Below, one piece after another: positions 36,171-44,508 of a stretch of 60,535 nucleotides of DNA (the stretch's first letter is position 1; every line of letters starts with the position of its first letter). Source of the stretch: Candidatus Cloacimonadota bacterium (GTDB taxonomy: Bacteria; Cloacimonadota; Cloacimonadia; Cloacimonadales; TCS61); NCBI GenBank assembly GCA_030600585.1, contig JAUVLU010000011.1, forward strand, positions 1-60,535. Direction: 5' to 3'. The notes beneath the pieces were generated by a model. The model was not told where the DNA came from. It worked only from the letters and a program-made list of their open reading frames with translations, and searched no databases. Both the position numbers and the translations under genes were made by a program.

Positions 36171-37586
36171 ATGAAAAAGACCGACGAATTAAGAAAAAAA
36201 CTTACTTATGAAAGAAAAAACTTTTGGAATGAAGCCTCTGCTAAAGAGCAGAAAGATGCTCTTAAACTTTCAGAAGGTTATAAGAACTTCCTTGATAAAT
36301 GCAAAACTGAACGTGAATCTATCGAATTCTATGTGAAGGAATTAGAAAAACAAGGTTATAAAGAAATTGAAAACGGGAAAAAATCAAAAAAGGTATTTCG
36401 TGTCTCAAGAAATAAAAATGCCGGTATTGCTTTTATCGGGAAGAGACCTGTCTCAGAGGGTGTGAACCTTATTGTATCGCATATTGACGCTCCCAGAGTT
36501 GACCTTAAACAAAACCCGCTTTATGAAGATGGAACCACAAATCTTGGAATGATGAAAACTCATTATTATGGCGGAATTAAAAAATATCAATGGATGTCCA
36601 CTCCGCTTGCTCTTCACGGAACGATCATTAAAAATAACGGCGAAACCATTAAAATCTGTATCGGCGAAGATGAGAAAGATCCGGTTTTTGTTATGCCCGA
36701 CCTTCTTCCCCATTTAGCAAGAAAAATTCAATATACAAAAAAGATCGGAGAAGCTGTCGATGCAGAAAAAATGAACATCGTTTTCAATTCGATTCCATAT
36801 CCAAAAGATAAAGATACCAAAGAAGCTGTTAAATTGAACGCACTGGTTCTTCTAAATGAAAAGTACGGAATAACCGAAGAAGATTTCTTAAGCGCAGAAA
36901 TTGAGATAGTTCCAGCCGGAAAAGCCCGCGATGCTGGTCTCGATAGAAGTTTGGTTCTTGGTTACGGACAGGATGATAGAATATGTGCATACATTTCTGC
37001 TTGTGCAATATTCGATGTAAAAGAAAATTTAGATAAAACAGCAATAGTATATCTCGCTGATAAAGAAGAGATCGGCAGTGATGGAAATACAGGCGCAAAA
37101 TCTATTTTTATCATCGATTTTATTGCTGACCTGCTCAAGTATAACGGTGAAGCATACGATAGCTCTACTTTAAGAAAAGCACTTATAAACAGTCAGGTCT
37201 TATCTGCCGATGTAAATGCCGGCATTAACCCGAATTTTCCAACCGTTCATGAAAAGGAAAATGCGGTGCATATTGGGTATGGTGTTAGCGTAACCAAATT
37301 TACCGGCGTTGGTGGTAAAAGTGGATCAAATGATGCAAATGCTGAATTTAATTCTAAAATAATAAATATTTATAATAAAGAAAAAGTGTGCTGGCAAGTC
37401 GGTGCACTGGGTAAAGTAGATGAAGGCGGCGGTGGAACCATTGCTAAATTCATGGCTGAACATGGTGCGGAAGTTATTGATTGCGGACCCGGCGTTTTAG
37501 GAATGCACTCACTTTACGAACTAACCAGTAAAGCTGATATCTACTCATCTTACAAAGCTTATAAAGCATTTTTCGAGAATGCATAA
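36171..37586 (+). CDS. M18-family aminopeptidase
   Basis: A 471-residue zinc aminopeptidase of the M18 family that removes N-terminal residues from peptides in the cytoplasm. Metal and catalytic motifs visible are IVSHIDAPR near 103 (His, Asp), GYGQDDR near 265, ADKEEIGSDGNTGAKS near 298 (Glu-Glu), and the C-terminal GPGVLGMHSLYELTSKAD with the last metal histidine near 443. The extended form with YYGGIKKYQWMSTPLALHG resembles the bacterial 'putative aminopeptidase 1' group. AGAGGAAAG precedes the ATG. No signal peptide is seen. Confidence 0.88.
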   Translation: MKKTDELRKKLTYERKNFWNEASAKEQKDALKLSEGYKNFLDKCKTERESIEFYVKELEKQGYKEIENGKKSKKVFRVSRNKNAGIAFIGKRPVSEGVNLIVSHIDAPRVDLKQNPLYEDGTTNLGMMKTHYYGGIKKYQWMSTPLALHGTIIKNNGETIKICIGEDEKDPVFVMPDLLPHLARKIQYTKKIGEAVDAEKMNIVFNSIPYPKDKDTKEAVKLNALVLLNEKYGITEEDFLSAEIEIVPAGKARDAGLDRSLVLGYGQDDRICAYISACAIFDVKENLDKTAIVYLADKEEIGSDGNTGAKSIFIIDFIADLLKYNGEAYDSSTLRKALINSQVLSADVNAGINPNFPTVHEKENAVHIGYGVSVTKFTGVGGKSGSNDANAEFNSKIINIYNKEKVCWQVGALGKVDEGGGGTIAKFMAEHGAEVIDCGPGVLGMHSLYELTSKADIYSSYKAYKAFFENA

Positions 37587-37599
37587 ACTGGAGTAAATT

Positions 37600-38334
37600 G
37601 TGAAAAAAATATTAAGCCTGATCATTGTTCTAATAATTCTATTTGGATGCAGCAGCAATAAGATGTCGAAAATCATGCCTGTGGAAAAGAAGATGGAGAT
37701 CGCAAATGATTTTTTTGAAAAAGGAAAATATAATAAAGCAATTCCATATTTTTCTGAGGTTGTTTTTGAACGTAATTCCATTTATACACCGACCGCACAA
37801 ATGAAGCTGGCAGATTGCTATTTTAATCAGAACAAATTTACCGAAGCGAGATTCGAATATGAAGAATTAATACGACTATTTTCTGATTATAAAGATATTG
37901 GAAGAGCGTATTTCCAACTTGGTATATGCTATTACAATGAATCGCTGTCTCCTCATTACACTCAAGAAGAGACCTATAAAGCCATCGCTGCTTTTGAAAC
38001 ATTCATAGAAAAATTCCCATTTGATAAACTTAAAAAAGATGCGATCGATTATATACAAAAATGCAGATACAAACTGTTGATGAAAAAATATTATAATGGT
38101 TATGCTTATTATAAGTTGTTCGATTACAGTGCTGCATTGATGTATTTTGATGAGATCATCGAACTGGGAAACAATAATGAGCCGGACAGAATGTCTCTTT
38201 ATTATGCTGCCAAAATATATCTTGAAAGAGAAGATATTGAGAATGCAAAACTTACCGGACAGAAACTCATCAATCGTTATCCTCAAACAGACGAAGCGGA
38301 AAAAATAGCATCTGAATTAGAAAAGATAAAATAA
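37600..38334 (+). CDS. bamD: BamD-like outer-membrane assembly lipoprotein
   Basis: BamD is the essential lipoprotein of the BAM complex that inserts beta-barrels. The 244-residue protein starts at GTG 37600 with TGGAG upstream. It has a lipobox ILFGCSS with the cysteine at residue 17, and tandem TPR units such as YNKAIPYFSEVVFE, ARFEYEELIRLF and KAIAAFETFIEKFPFD. The C-terminal repeats (YSAALMYFDEIIELG) are also typical. Its stop overlaps the nadD start by one base. A general TPR lipoprotein is the alternative, but the length and repeat register fit BamD. Confidence 0.82.
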   Translation: MKKILSLIIVLIILFGCSSNKMSKIMPVEKKMEIANDFFEKGKYNKAIPYFSEVVFERNSIYTPTAQMKLADCYFNQNKFTEARFEYEELIRLFSDYKDIGRAYFQLGICYYNESLSPHYTQEETYKAIAAFETFIEKFPFDKLKKDAIDYIQKCRYKLLMKKYYNGYAYYKLFDYSAALMYFDEIIELGNNNEPDRMSLYYAAKIYLEREDIENAKLTGQKLINRYPQTDEAEKIASELEKIK

Positions 38335-38912
38335 TGAAAGTTGGATTATTGGGCGGCTCGTTCAATCCGGTGCATAATGGACACATCGAATTAGCGCAGA
38401 CCGCCCTCGATTCTTTTAAACTGGATAAAATACTCTTCCTTCCTTCGGGAACCCATCCGTTAAAGAAAGACAGCAGCATCACTCCAAAAGAGATAAGATA
38501 CGATCTCACCAGAAAAGCAATAGTTTCCCACCCCGATTTTGAAATTTCACAACTGGATATGAATACAGCGGAACCAAGCTATACAAAGCTTCTTGTAATG
38601 CGGCTGCAAAAGGAATTCCCGCATGATAAATTCTATTTTATTGCCGGCAGCGATATTGTTTCTGAACTGCAAAAATGGCACGATCATAAATGGCTTTTGG
38701 ATAATATTGAATTCATAATTGCTCACCGCCCCGATATTGATATATCCGCCTGGAAGAATCTGGGATATATCGATAAATTTCATTTCATGGAGATGAAGCC
38801 GGTTAATATTTCTTCTACGATGATACGAGAAATGATAATAAACGGTAAGGATATTTCTGCTTTAGTTCCACCAAATATTCAAAAAGAACTGATCTCGCTA
38901 TATTCACGTTAA
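38334..38912 (+). CDS. nadD: nicotinate-nucleotide adenylyltransferase
   Basis: NadD transfers AMP from ATP to nicotinate mononucleotide in NAD synthesis. The 192-residue protein has the nucleotidyltransferase signature GGSFNPVHNGHIELA (residues 6-20), LFLPSGTHPLKKD near 36, the substrate-site FIAGSDIVSELQKWHD near 101, and ISSTMIREMI near 160. It overlaps bamD by one base. It is followed by a 129-bp gap, so it probably ends its operon. Confidence 0.95.
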   Translation: MKVGLLGGSFNPVHNGHIELAQTALDSFKLDKILFLPSGTHPLKKDSSITPKEIRYDLTRKAIVSHPDFEISQLDMNTAEPSYTKLLVMRLQKEFPHDKFYFIAGSDIVSELQKWHDHKWLLDNIEFIIAHRPDIDISAWKNLGYIDKFHFMEMKPVNISSTMIREMIINGKDISALVPPNIQKELISLYSR

Positions 38913-39041
38913 ATATATAGATTCGGTGCAGTTCACTAACCTTCTCATAAATAATAACCTTAGCATAATCTATGTCTTGACAACAGAAAGCACTAAAAGA
39001 TTTTCTACTGAATATTAAAAAATGAGTATTTAGGAAATAAA

Positions 39042-39419
39042 ATGATTTTGGAAATAAGCGAAGAAAGAGCAGTAGAACTAATAGAAAAAATATCGCAGTT
39101 CATTGCTAAAAAAAGGATGGCAGCACCAGCAATAATGACTATTGAGTCAATGCGTCCACTTGCCAGAATAGGCAGCCAGCTTATGCATTTTCTCGCTCCA
39201 TTTGCAGAGATCATTTTCAATCCGAAAGAATACCAGGAATTAGCCGTATTATTAGAAAATGAAGAATACGTTCGACTTCTAATAAAACGCATTGACGAAA
39301 TTGATGTCGAAATGTATCGTGAGGAACGAAAAGAAAGAAAACTAAAAAATAAACGAAGTAGAAATAAAATAAAGCAGTTCTTTAAAATTAAGAAAAAAGA
39401 TAAGAATAATAAATTGTAA
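39042..39419 (+). CDS. small protein of unknown function upstream of the GlmL-like ATPase
   Basis: A 125-residue protein. The first 90 residues form a helical domain (SQFIAKKRMAAPAIMTIESM, LARIGSQLMHFLAPFAEIIF, YQELAVLLENEEYVRLLIKR), and the last 35 are strongly basic (KKDKNNKL tail), which could bind nucleic acid or anionic lipid. There is no signal peptide; the segment around residues 44-58 is only mildly hydrophobic. AGGAAATAAA precedes the ATG. The GlmL-like gene follows after 13 bases, so these likely form one transcript with the KOW gene. Confidence 0.65.
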   Translation: MILEISEERAVELIEKISQFIAKKRMAAPAIMTIESMRPLARIGSQLMHFLAPFAEIIFNPKEYQELAVLLENEEYVRLLIKRIDEIDVEMYREERKERKLKNKRSRNKIKQFFKIKKKDKNNKL

Positions 39420-39432
39420 AATGGAGGGAAAT

Positions 39433-41298
39433 ATGGGCAATACTCAAAAGCTTAAGAGGATCATTGCTACCGACTGCGGAAGCACCACAACAAAATCGAT
39501 CCTTATTGAGTATGTCGATGGTGAATACCGGCAAACGGTGCGTGGTGAAGCTCCCACAACTGTGGAAAAGCCATTAAACGATGTAACCAAAGGTGTTGTT
39601 AATGCAGTTACGGAATTAGAAGAACTTGCACGTTTGAAATATAACGATGACACCATCAAATTTATTAAAGATGATAATATTTGGCTTTCGGAAAAAGAAG
39701 ACGAAGGTGTGGACGCTTATGTTTCTACCAGTAGTGCCGGCGGCGGACTGCAAATGATGGTTACCGGCGTGGTTGCCAAGATGACCGGTGAAAGTGCGGA
39801 ACGCGCAGCTTTGGGAGCAGGTGCAATAGTTATGGACCTTATTGCCAGTAACGATAAACGCGCTAATCATGAAAAGATCGAAAGGGTTCGCCAGTTACGA
39901 CCCGATATGATCTTGATGGCTGGCGGTATAGATGGCGGAACCACAAAACACGTTGCGGAAATGGCGGAACTCGTGGGTGCTGCCGATCCTAAACCGCGTC
40001 TCGGTTCCAGCTATAAACTTCCGGTAATTTATGCTGGAAACACAAAAGCACAAGACATTATCAGAGAAACACTCGAAGATAAAACAGACCTGATCATTAC
40101 CGAAAATCTCCGTCCGGTTTTGGAAAGAGAAAATCTGGGACCTGCGAGAGATAAAATTCACGATCTTTTTATGGAACACGTTATGGCTCAAGCTCCGGGA
40201 TATAATAAACTGATGAGCTGGACGAAAGGACCGATCGATGGTAAACTTGTTAATATTCCAATTATGCCTACTCCGGCAGCAGTGGGAAATATTATGCAGA
40301 CAATTGCAAAAGTAGAGGATATAGAAGTTCTGGGAGTTGATATTGGCGGCGCAACAACAGATATATTCTCCGTATTCACCGAAGATAAAGTTTTCAACAG
40401 AACGGTGAGCGCGAATCTGGGAATGAGTTACAGTATTTCCAATGTGCTGGCAACTGCCGGATTAAAAAATATCCTGCGTTGGGTTCCGTTTGATATAGAT
40501 GAATCTGAACTTCTTAATATGATAAAGAACAAAATGATCCGTCCAACCACAATTCCACAAAAATTAGAAGAACTTGTGCTGGAACAGGCAATTGCCAAAG
40601 AAGCCCTGAGATACGCTTTTATCCAGCATAAAGAATTTGCAGTCGGCTTAAAAGGCGGACAGAAAAAACGTGAAATTGCAGATGCATTTGCTCAGACAAC
40701 ATCCGGTTCAAGTGTTGTAAATATGATGAGTCTCGATCTTCTTGTTGGTTCTGGCGGCGTTATGTCACATGCTCCCCGCAGAAACCAATCTGTAATGATG
40801 CTGATCGACGCATTTCTGCCGGAAGGAATTACCAGACTCGCAGTTGACAGCATATTTATGATGCCTCAACTTGGTGTTCTGGCAGAGATCAGTGAAAAGG
40901 CAGCAACAGAAGTATTTGAAAAAGACTGTCTAATTTATCTTGGAAGCTGTGTAGCTCCGGTAGGTGCGATGAAACCGGGTAAAACTGCTCTCATTGCAAA
41001 ATTTGAGCTTCCTTCTGGAGAAGTATTTGAAGAAAATATCCCATTCGGTGAAGTAAGGCTTATACCTTGCGGAGTTGGCGAGACAGCAAAAGCTGCTTTA
41101 AAACCGGGTAGAGGATTGGATATTGGTGCAGGAAAAAATCAGGAGATAGCCTGTGAACTGCATGGTGGTGTTGTTGGAATAGTTTTGGATACTCGTGGAA
41201 GACGACCTTTCGTATTGCCGGTCGATGCTTCTCAGCGTGTTCCGCTTCTCAAAAAGTGGATGAGAGAATTCGACGTTTATCCCGAAGAAATTTTATAG
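39433..41298 (+). CDS. GlmL/MutL-family ASKHA ATPase
   Basis: A 621-residue member of the family named for GlmL (MutL), the accessory protein of B12-dependent glutamate mutase. It has ASKHA-type phosphate and adenosine motifs: IATDCGSTTTKSILI near 10, STSSAGGGLQMMV, MILMAGGIDGGTTKH near 160, and VLGVDIGGATTDIFSV near 302. GlmL is thought to repair or chaperone the mutase-cobalamin complex. No mutase subunit genes (glmS/mutS, glmE/mutE) are next to it, so its client may be elsewhere or different. The ATG at 39433 was chosen (GGAGGG four bases upstream) over one at 39421. Confidence 0.82.
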   Translation: MGNTQKLKRIIATDCGSTTTKSILIEYVDGEYRQTVRGEAPTTVEKPLNDVTKGVVNAVTELEELARLKYNDDTIKFIKDDNIWLSEKEDEGVDAYVSTSSAGGGLQMMVTGVVAKMTGESAERAALGAGAIVMDLIASNDKRANHEKIERVRQLRPDMILMAGGIDGGTTKHVAEMAELVGAADPKPRLGSSYKLPVIYAGNTKAQDIIRETLEDKTDLIITENLRPVLERENLGPARDKIHDLFMEHVMAQAPGYNKLMSWTKGPIDGKLVNIPIMPTPAAVGNIMQTIAKVEDIEVLGVDIGGATTDIFSVFTEDKVFNRTVSANLGMSYSISNVLATAGLKNILRWVPFDIDESELLNMIKNKMIRPTTIPQKLEELVLEQAIAKEALRYAFIQHKEFAVGLKGGQKKREIADAFAQTTSGSSVVNMMSLDLLVGSGGVMSHAPRRNQSVMMLIDAFLPEGITRLAVDSIFMMPQLGVLAEISEKAATEVFEKDCLIYLGSCVAPVGAMKPGKTALIAKFELPSGEVFEENIPFGEVRLIPCGVGETAKAALKPGRGLDIGAGKNQEIACELHGGVVGIVLDTRGRRPFVLPVDASQRVPLLKKWMREFDVYPEEIL

Positions 41299-41307
41299 GA
41301 GGTAAGA

Positions 41308-42432
41308 ATGGCACAAGCATATTCTCCAGGATTAACAGTAACAAATAGTATAGTTCTAAAAAAAGATAGAATTCTTCCTCTAAAAGGAAAAGTTCTGGCA
41401 AAAAAAGGTGATAAAGTAAAAGCGGAAGATATAGTTGCAGAAACTCTTCTTCCCGGAAAGGTGGTTCCCTTCAATCTCGCAAATAAGCTCGGTGTACCTG
41501 CTGAAATGTTAGAACAGTATCTCAAAGTTAAAGCCGGTAATAATATCAAGAAAGGGCAGGTTATGGCAGAAACGAAAGGATTCTTCGGTTTGTTTAAAAC
41601 TTCCGTAAAATCTCCTCTCGAAGGTGAAATTGAAAATATTTCCAAATTAACCGGACAGATGCTTCTGCGTGAACCGAGAATTCCAATTCAAGTAAAAGCT
41701 TTTATCGATGGAGTGGTTGTTGAAGTGATCGAAGAAGAAGGCGTTATTATTGAAAACAAATCCGCTTATATTCAAGGAATCTTTGGACTTAGCGGAGAAC
41801 GCTCCGGCGAAATTAAGATGCTTGCTTCTTCACCTGAAGAAATTATCGATCCTGCCAAGATAGACGATTCTTGCAAGGGCAAGATAATAGTCTGCGGTGC
41901 GCTTGTTACTTATGATGCAGTTAAGAAAGCTCAGAAAGTAGGAGTAAGCGGCATTATCTCAGGTGGTATCGATGACCAGGATCTTAAAAAACTTCTCGGC
42001 TACAATATCGGCGTAGCAATTACCGGTCATGAAAAGCTCGGACTTACTATCGTGATCACAGAAGGATTTGGAATTATCAAGATGGCAAAAAGCAGTTTTG
42101 AACTACTTAAAAGCTTTGAGGGACATAAAGCATCGATTCACGGGATAACTCAGATCAGAGCGGGCGTTATGCGTCCTGAGATCATTATTCCCATTAAGTT
42201 CAAGGAAGAAGAACTTATAGTTGAAGAAGCTAAAATGGCTACACTGGAAATTGGCACAACTATCCGTGTGATCCGTCAGCCGAATTTCGGATTGATTGGA
42301 AAAGTTACAGCTCTACCGGAAAAACTTACTAAAGTAGAAAGCGAAACAATGGTTCGTATCTTGGAAGCCGAACTTGAAAACGGAGAAAAAGTTACAATCC
42401 CGCGTGCTAATGTGGAAGTAATAGAAGATTAA
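41308..42432 (+). CDS. barrel-sandwich/KOW-domain partner protein of the GlmL-like ATPase
   Basis: A 374-residue cytoplasmic protein. The N-terminal half has lipoyl/biotin-type barrel-sandwich strands (GKVLAKKGDKVKAEDIVAET, NNIKKGQVMAETKG, SPLEGEIENISKLTGQMLLR). The middle is an alpha/beta segment (KGKIIVCGALVTYDAVKKA, VSGIISGGIDDQDLKKLLGY). The C-terminus is a KOW-like barrel (GTTIRVIRQPNFGLIGKVTA). No biotinylation-type MKM lysine motif is seen. It starts nine bases after the GlmL-like stop with GGAGG upstream and ends before a strong terminator. I recall similar KOW proteins beside GlmL-family genes in other anaerobes; the function is unknown. Confidence 0.7.
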   Translation: MAQAYSPGLTVTNSIVLKKDRILPLKGKVLAKKGDKVKAEDIVAETLLPGKVVPFNLANKLGVPAEMLEQYLKVKAGNNIKKGQVMAETKGFFGLFKTSVKSPLEGEIENISKLTGQMLLREPRIPIQVKAFIDGVVVEVIEEEGVIIENKSAYIQGIFGLSGERSGEIKMLASSPEEIIDPAKIDDSCKGKIIVCGALVTYDAVKKAQKVGVSGIISGGIDDQDLKKLLGYNIGVAITGHEKLGLTIVITEGFGIIKMAKSSFELLKSFEGHKASIHGITQIRAGVMRPEIIIPIKFKEEELIVEEAKMATLEIGTTIRVIRQPNFGLIGKVTALPEKLTKVESETMVRILEAELENGEKVTIPRANVEVIED

Positions 42433-42472
42433 TAAGCTCACGGATTTCCACGGAAATTCACAGATAAAACTT

Positions 42473-42502
42473 AAGGAGCAGAGTGATCTGCTCCTTTTTT
42501 TT
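42473..42502 (+). terminator. Rho-independent terminator after the GlmL-like/KOW unit
   Basis: Perfect 10-bp arms AAGGAGCAGA and TCTGCTCCTT with a GTGA loop, followed by eight consecutive T in total counting the arm edge. It lies 41 bases after the KOW gene stop. Confidence 0.9.
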
Positions 42503-42535
42503 ATGTTTACTATATATGTGTTTGTTACAAGTATC

Positions 42536-43282
42536 TTATTCAATAATCTGCATATTAAAAGCTTTACTTAAACTTCGTTTTGAAATTCTGAATCCGCTTC
42601 CGTGATCGTGCGTTTTTCCAATGCTTTTTCCTTTTCGGTATATCCCAATTCTTATATCAAACATAATCAAACCTTCTTCTAATAGTTTAAGAAATTTTTG
42701 AAAAGTAAAATCAGACAATAGAATCATTTGATTGAAATGAAATAATTCTTTGCCATCATTTTTCTTTGTTTCAGCTTGAATAAATGCAATATACTGTAAT
42801 TTTGTATCAATGATTTCTTTAATATTATTAAAACTCCAATATATTGTATCATCAATAATTATTCCTGAAGACAAATCCTTAATTAGCAGTTTAATTTTCT
42901 CATTTGTATAATCAATTTCTATTTTAAAACCATATCCACTTTTATGATTATTAAAGGAAGTTGAAAAAATACTAGTGTGTAACACTTTCATATCAGGAAT
43001 CTGCTTATCAGGTGAGCCATACTTTTTGCGTAAAGTTGTATTCGCTTTTTTTGGATATGTTGGTGCTTTTGTGAAAAGTGTTATATAGGAACCTGTATAA
43101 TTTCTTTGGCTTTTGATTTCGATGTCTTTATAATCCGCAATATCTAAATTGTTTTCTACAATATTACAGCAATCTTCAAAAGTTTTACCTATTCCAGTAT
43201 TCCCACTTCGATGTGTTTCAATAAAACCTTTATCTTTTACATTATTAAAAATTTCTATAAATTCATTTAAATGCTTACTCAT
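42536..43282 (-). CDS. MvaI/BcnI-family type II restriction endonuclease
   Basis: A 248-residue nuclease resembling the MvaI/BcnI family, monomeric enzymes that cut CC^WGG or CC^SGG. Visible marks are THRSGNTGIGKTFEDCC near 24, the PD-(D/E)XK-type catalytic pair in YKDIEIKSQR near 51-60, and the C-terminal HDHGSGFRISKRSLSKAF, a strong family pattern. The exact target cannot be read from sequence. It starts two bases after the stop of the regulator gene, with AAGGAG inside that gene's 3' end. The divergently transcribed genes are two methyltransferases, completing a restriction-modification locus. Confidence 0.85.
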   Translation of the reverse strand: MSKHLNEFIEIFNNVKDKGFIETHRSGNTGIGKTFEDCCNIVENNLDIADYKDIEIKSQRNYTGSYITLFTKAPTYPKKANTTLRKKYGSPDKQIPDMKVLHTSIFSTSFNNHKSGYGFKIEIDYTNEKIKLLIKDLSSGIIIDDTIYWSFNNIKEIIDTKLQYIAFIQAETKKNDGKELFHFNQMILLSDFTFQKFLKLLEEGLIMFDIRIGIYRKGKSIGKTHDHGSGFRISKRSLSKAFNMQIIE

Positions 43283-43284
43283 TA

Positions 43285-43596
43285 TTATCTCCTTTTTAAC
43301 ATTCTTTGTTTTTTTTGGTTTTGGATTTGTTTTTTTACTGTTTCTAAAACCTGTAGTTCTTTTTCATCGAAATATTTAGACTTACTTGGAAAAAAATCAG
43401 TTATTTCGCATTCAAACAAAAAAGCTAATTTAGTTAGATGAACAATATTATACTTGTGGTGAGAGTTGATAGATTCTATGTTGTTAATAAAATTCTGACT
43501 AGCATTGATAATTGCACTAATTTCTTGAATCGTAAAATTCATTTCTAATCTTTTTCTTCTTACATTTTCAATAATCTTCTTTTCAATGAGTTCCAT
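43285..43596 (-). CDS. HTH regulator (C-protein-like) of the restriction-modification locus
   Basis: A 103-residue XRE/Cro-type helix-turn-helix protein: NVRRKRLEMNFTIQEISAIINASQNFINNIES holds the HTH near residues 10-42, followed by a helical tail. Small HTH proteins next to type II nucleases are usually controller (C) proteins that delay nuclease expression. The ATG at 43596 was chosen because TTGGAGG lies five bases upstream. A TTG at 43644 would place the start inside the palindromic operator and lacks a ribosome site. It is transcribed away from the methyltransferases and is translated just ahead of the nuclease. Confidence 0.8.
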   Translation of the reverse strand: MELIEKKIIENVRRKRLEMNFTIQEISAIINASQNFINNIESINSHHKYNIVHLTKLAFLFECEITDFFPSKSKYFDEKELQVLETVKKQIQNQKKQRMLKRR

Positions 43597-43632
43597 AATA
43601 ACCTCCAAAATTAAAAAAATAAAAAGTCCGCT

Positions 43633-43654
43633 GGTTGTAAACAACCTATAGGTT
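43633..43654. promoter_or_regulatory. paired palindromic operator (C-box) between regulator and methyltransferase
   Basis: GGTT-GTAAAC-AACC-TATA-GGTT: two overlapping perfect palindromes, GGTTGTAAACAACC-type (43633-43646) and AACCTATAGGTT (43643-43654). It lies in the 111-bp divergent promoter region. The layout fits autoregulatory C-protein boxes with two dimer sites. Binding is inferred. Confidence 0.6.
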
Positions 43655-43707
43655 AAAAAATAATATTTTTTTATTGCCTAATTTATAGAACTTTTTTTTT
43701 TTGAAAT

Positions 43708-44508
43708 ATGGAATTAAATAAAGTTTATAATAAAGATTCGGAATTTATGAATGATATTGAAGAAGAATCAATTCATTTAGTAATTACAAGCCCCGAATAT
43801 TTTGGTGCTTCAATGTGGAATCATAAATCTTCTTTTGATGAATATATTCAAAATCTTGATAAAGTTTGGAAAGAATGTTTTAGAGTATTAAAACCTGGCG
43901 GTAAGTTAGTAATTAACATTGCTGATTTATCAACTCGAACAAGTGATTACGGACGAAGAAAAATCTATCCAACACATTCAAAAATAATTGAAAATTGTGA
44001 GAAAATTGGATTTGATTATTTTGATTATGTTATTTGGCATAAACCGAATAGGCAAATGAGAAAAGTTTATGGCTCTTATCCTTATCCAGATAATTTTCAG
44101 TTTTTTATTATGACTGAGTATATTTTGGTTTTTAGAAAATGGGTTGATAAGAAGTACTTCAATAAAAGAATTAAGCGAAATCCTGAAATAAAAGATGAAT
44201 CATTAATAGGTAAGGAAAACTGGTACAAATGGGCTCCGAATGTTTGGAATATCAGCCCTGTAATTAAGTTCAATAATGAAGGAAAGAATATGTACGGTCA
44301 CATTGCACCATTCCCGCCAGAAATTCCTAACAGATTAATTAGAATGTATTCGTTTGTTAATGATGTAATCCTTGATCCTTTTATTGGATCTGGAACTGTT
44401 GCAATTGAAGCTTTAAAGCTTGGGAGAAAATATATTGGATATGAGATTTCTAAAGAATACTTTAATCTTTGTAAAAACAATATAAATAAATATAAAAATG
44501 ATAAATAG
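43708..44508 (+). CDS. DNA methyltransferase 1 (beta-class, N4-cytosine or N6-adenine)
   Basis: A 266-residue amino-methyltransferase. Catalytic motif IV appears early as ITSPEYFG near residue 32 (usual form SPPY/DPPY; here SPEY). SAM motif I appears late as DPFIGSGTVAIEALKLGRKYIG near residue 223, which is the beta-class order IV-TRD-I. It protects the host from the nuclease encoded on the other strand. No clear ribosome site precedes the ATG; a run of ten T lies just upstream. It overlaps the second methyltransferase by 11 bases. Confidence 0.85.
   Translation: MELNKVYNKDSEFMNDIEEESIHLVITSPEYFGASMWNHKSSFDEYIQNLDKVWKECFRVLKPGGKLVINIADLSTRTSDYGRRKIYPTHSKIIENCEKIGFDYFDYVIWHKPNRQMRKVYGSYPYPDNFQFFIMTEYILVFRKWVDKKYFNKRIKRNPEIKDESLIGKENWYKWAPNVWNISPVIKFNNEGKNMYGHIAPFPPEIPNRLIRMYSFVNDVILDPFIGSGTVAIEALKLGRKYIGYEISKEYFNLCKNNINKYKNDK

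Noticed and set aside
43597-43644. Longer HTH regulator starting at TTG 43644
   Set aside because: It would start inside the palindromic operator; ATG 43596 has GGAGG at correct spacing.
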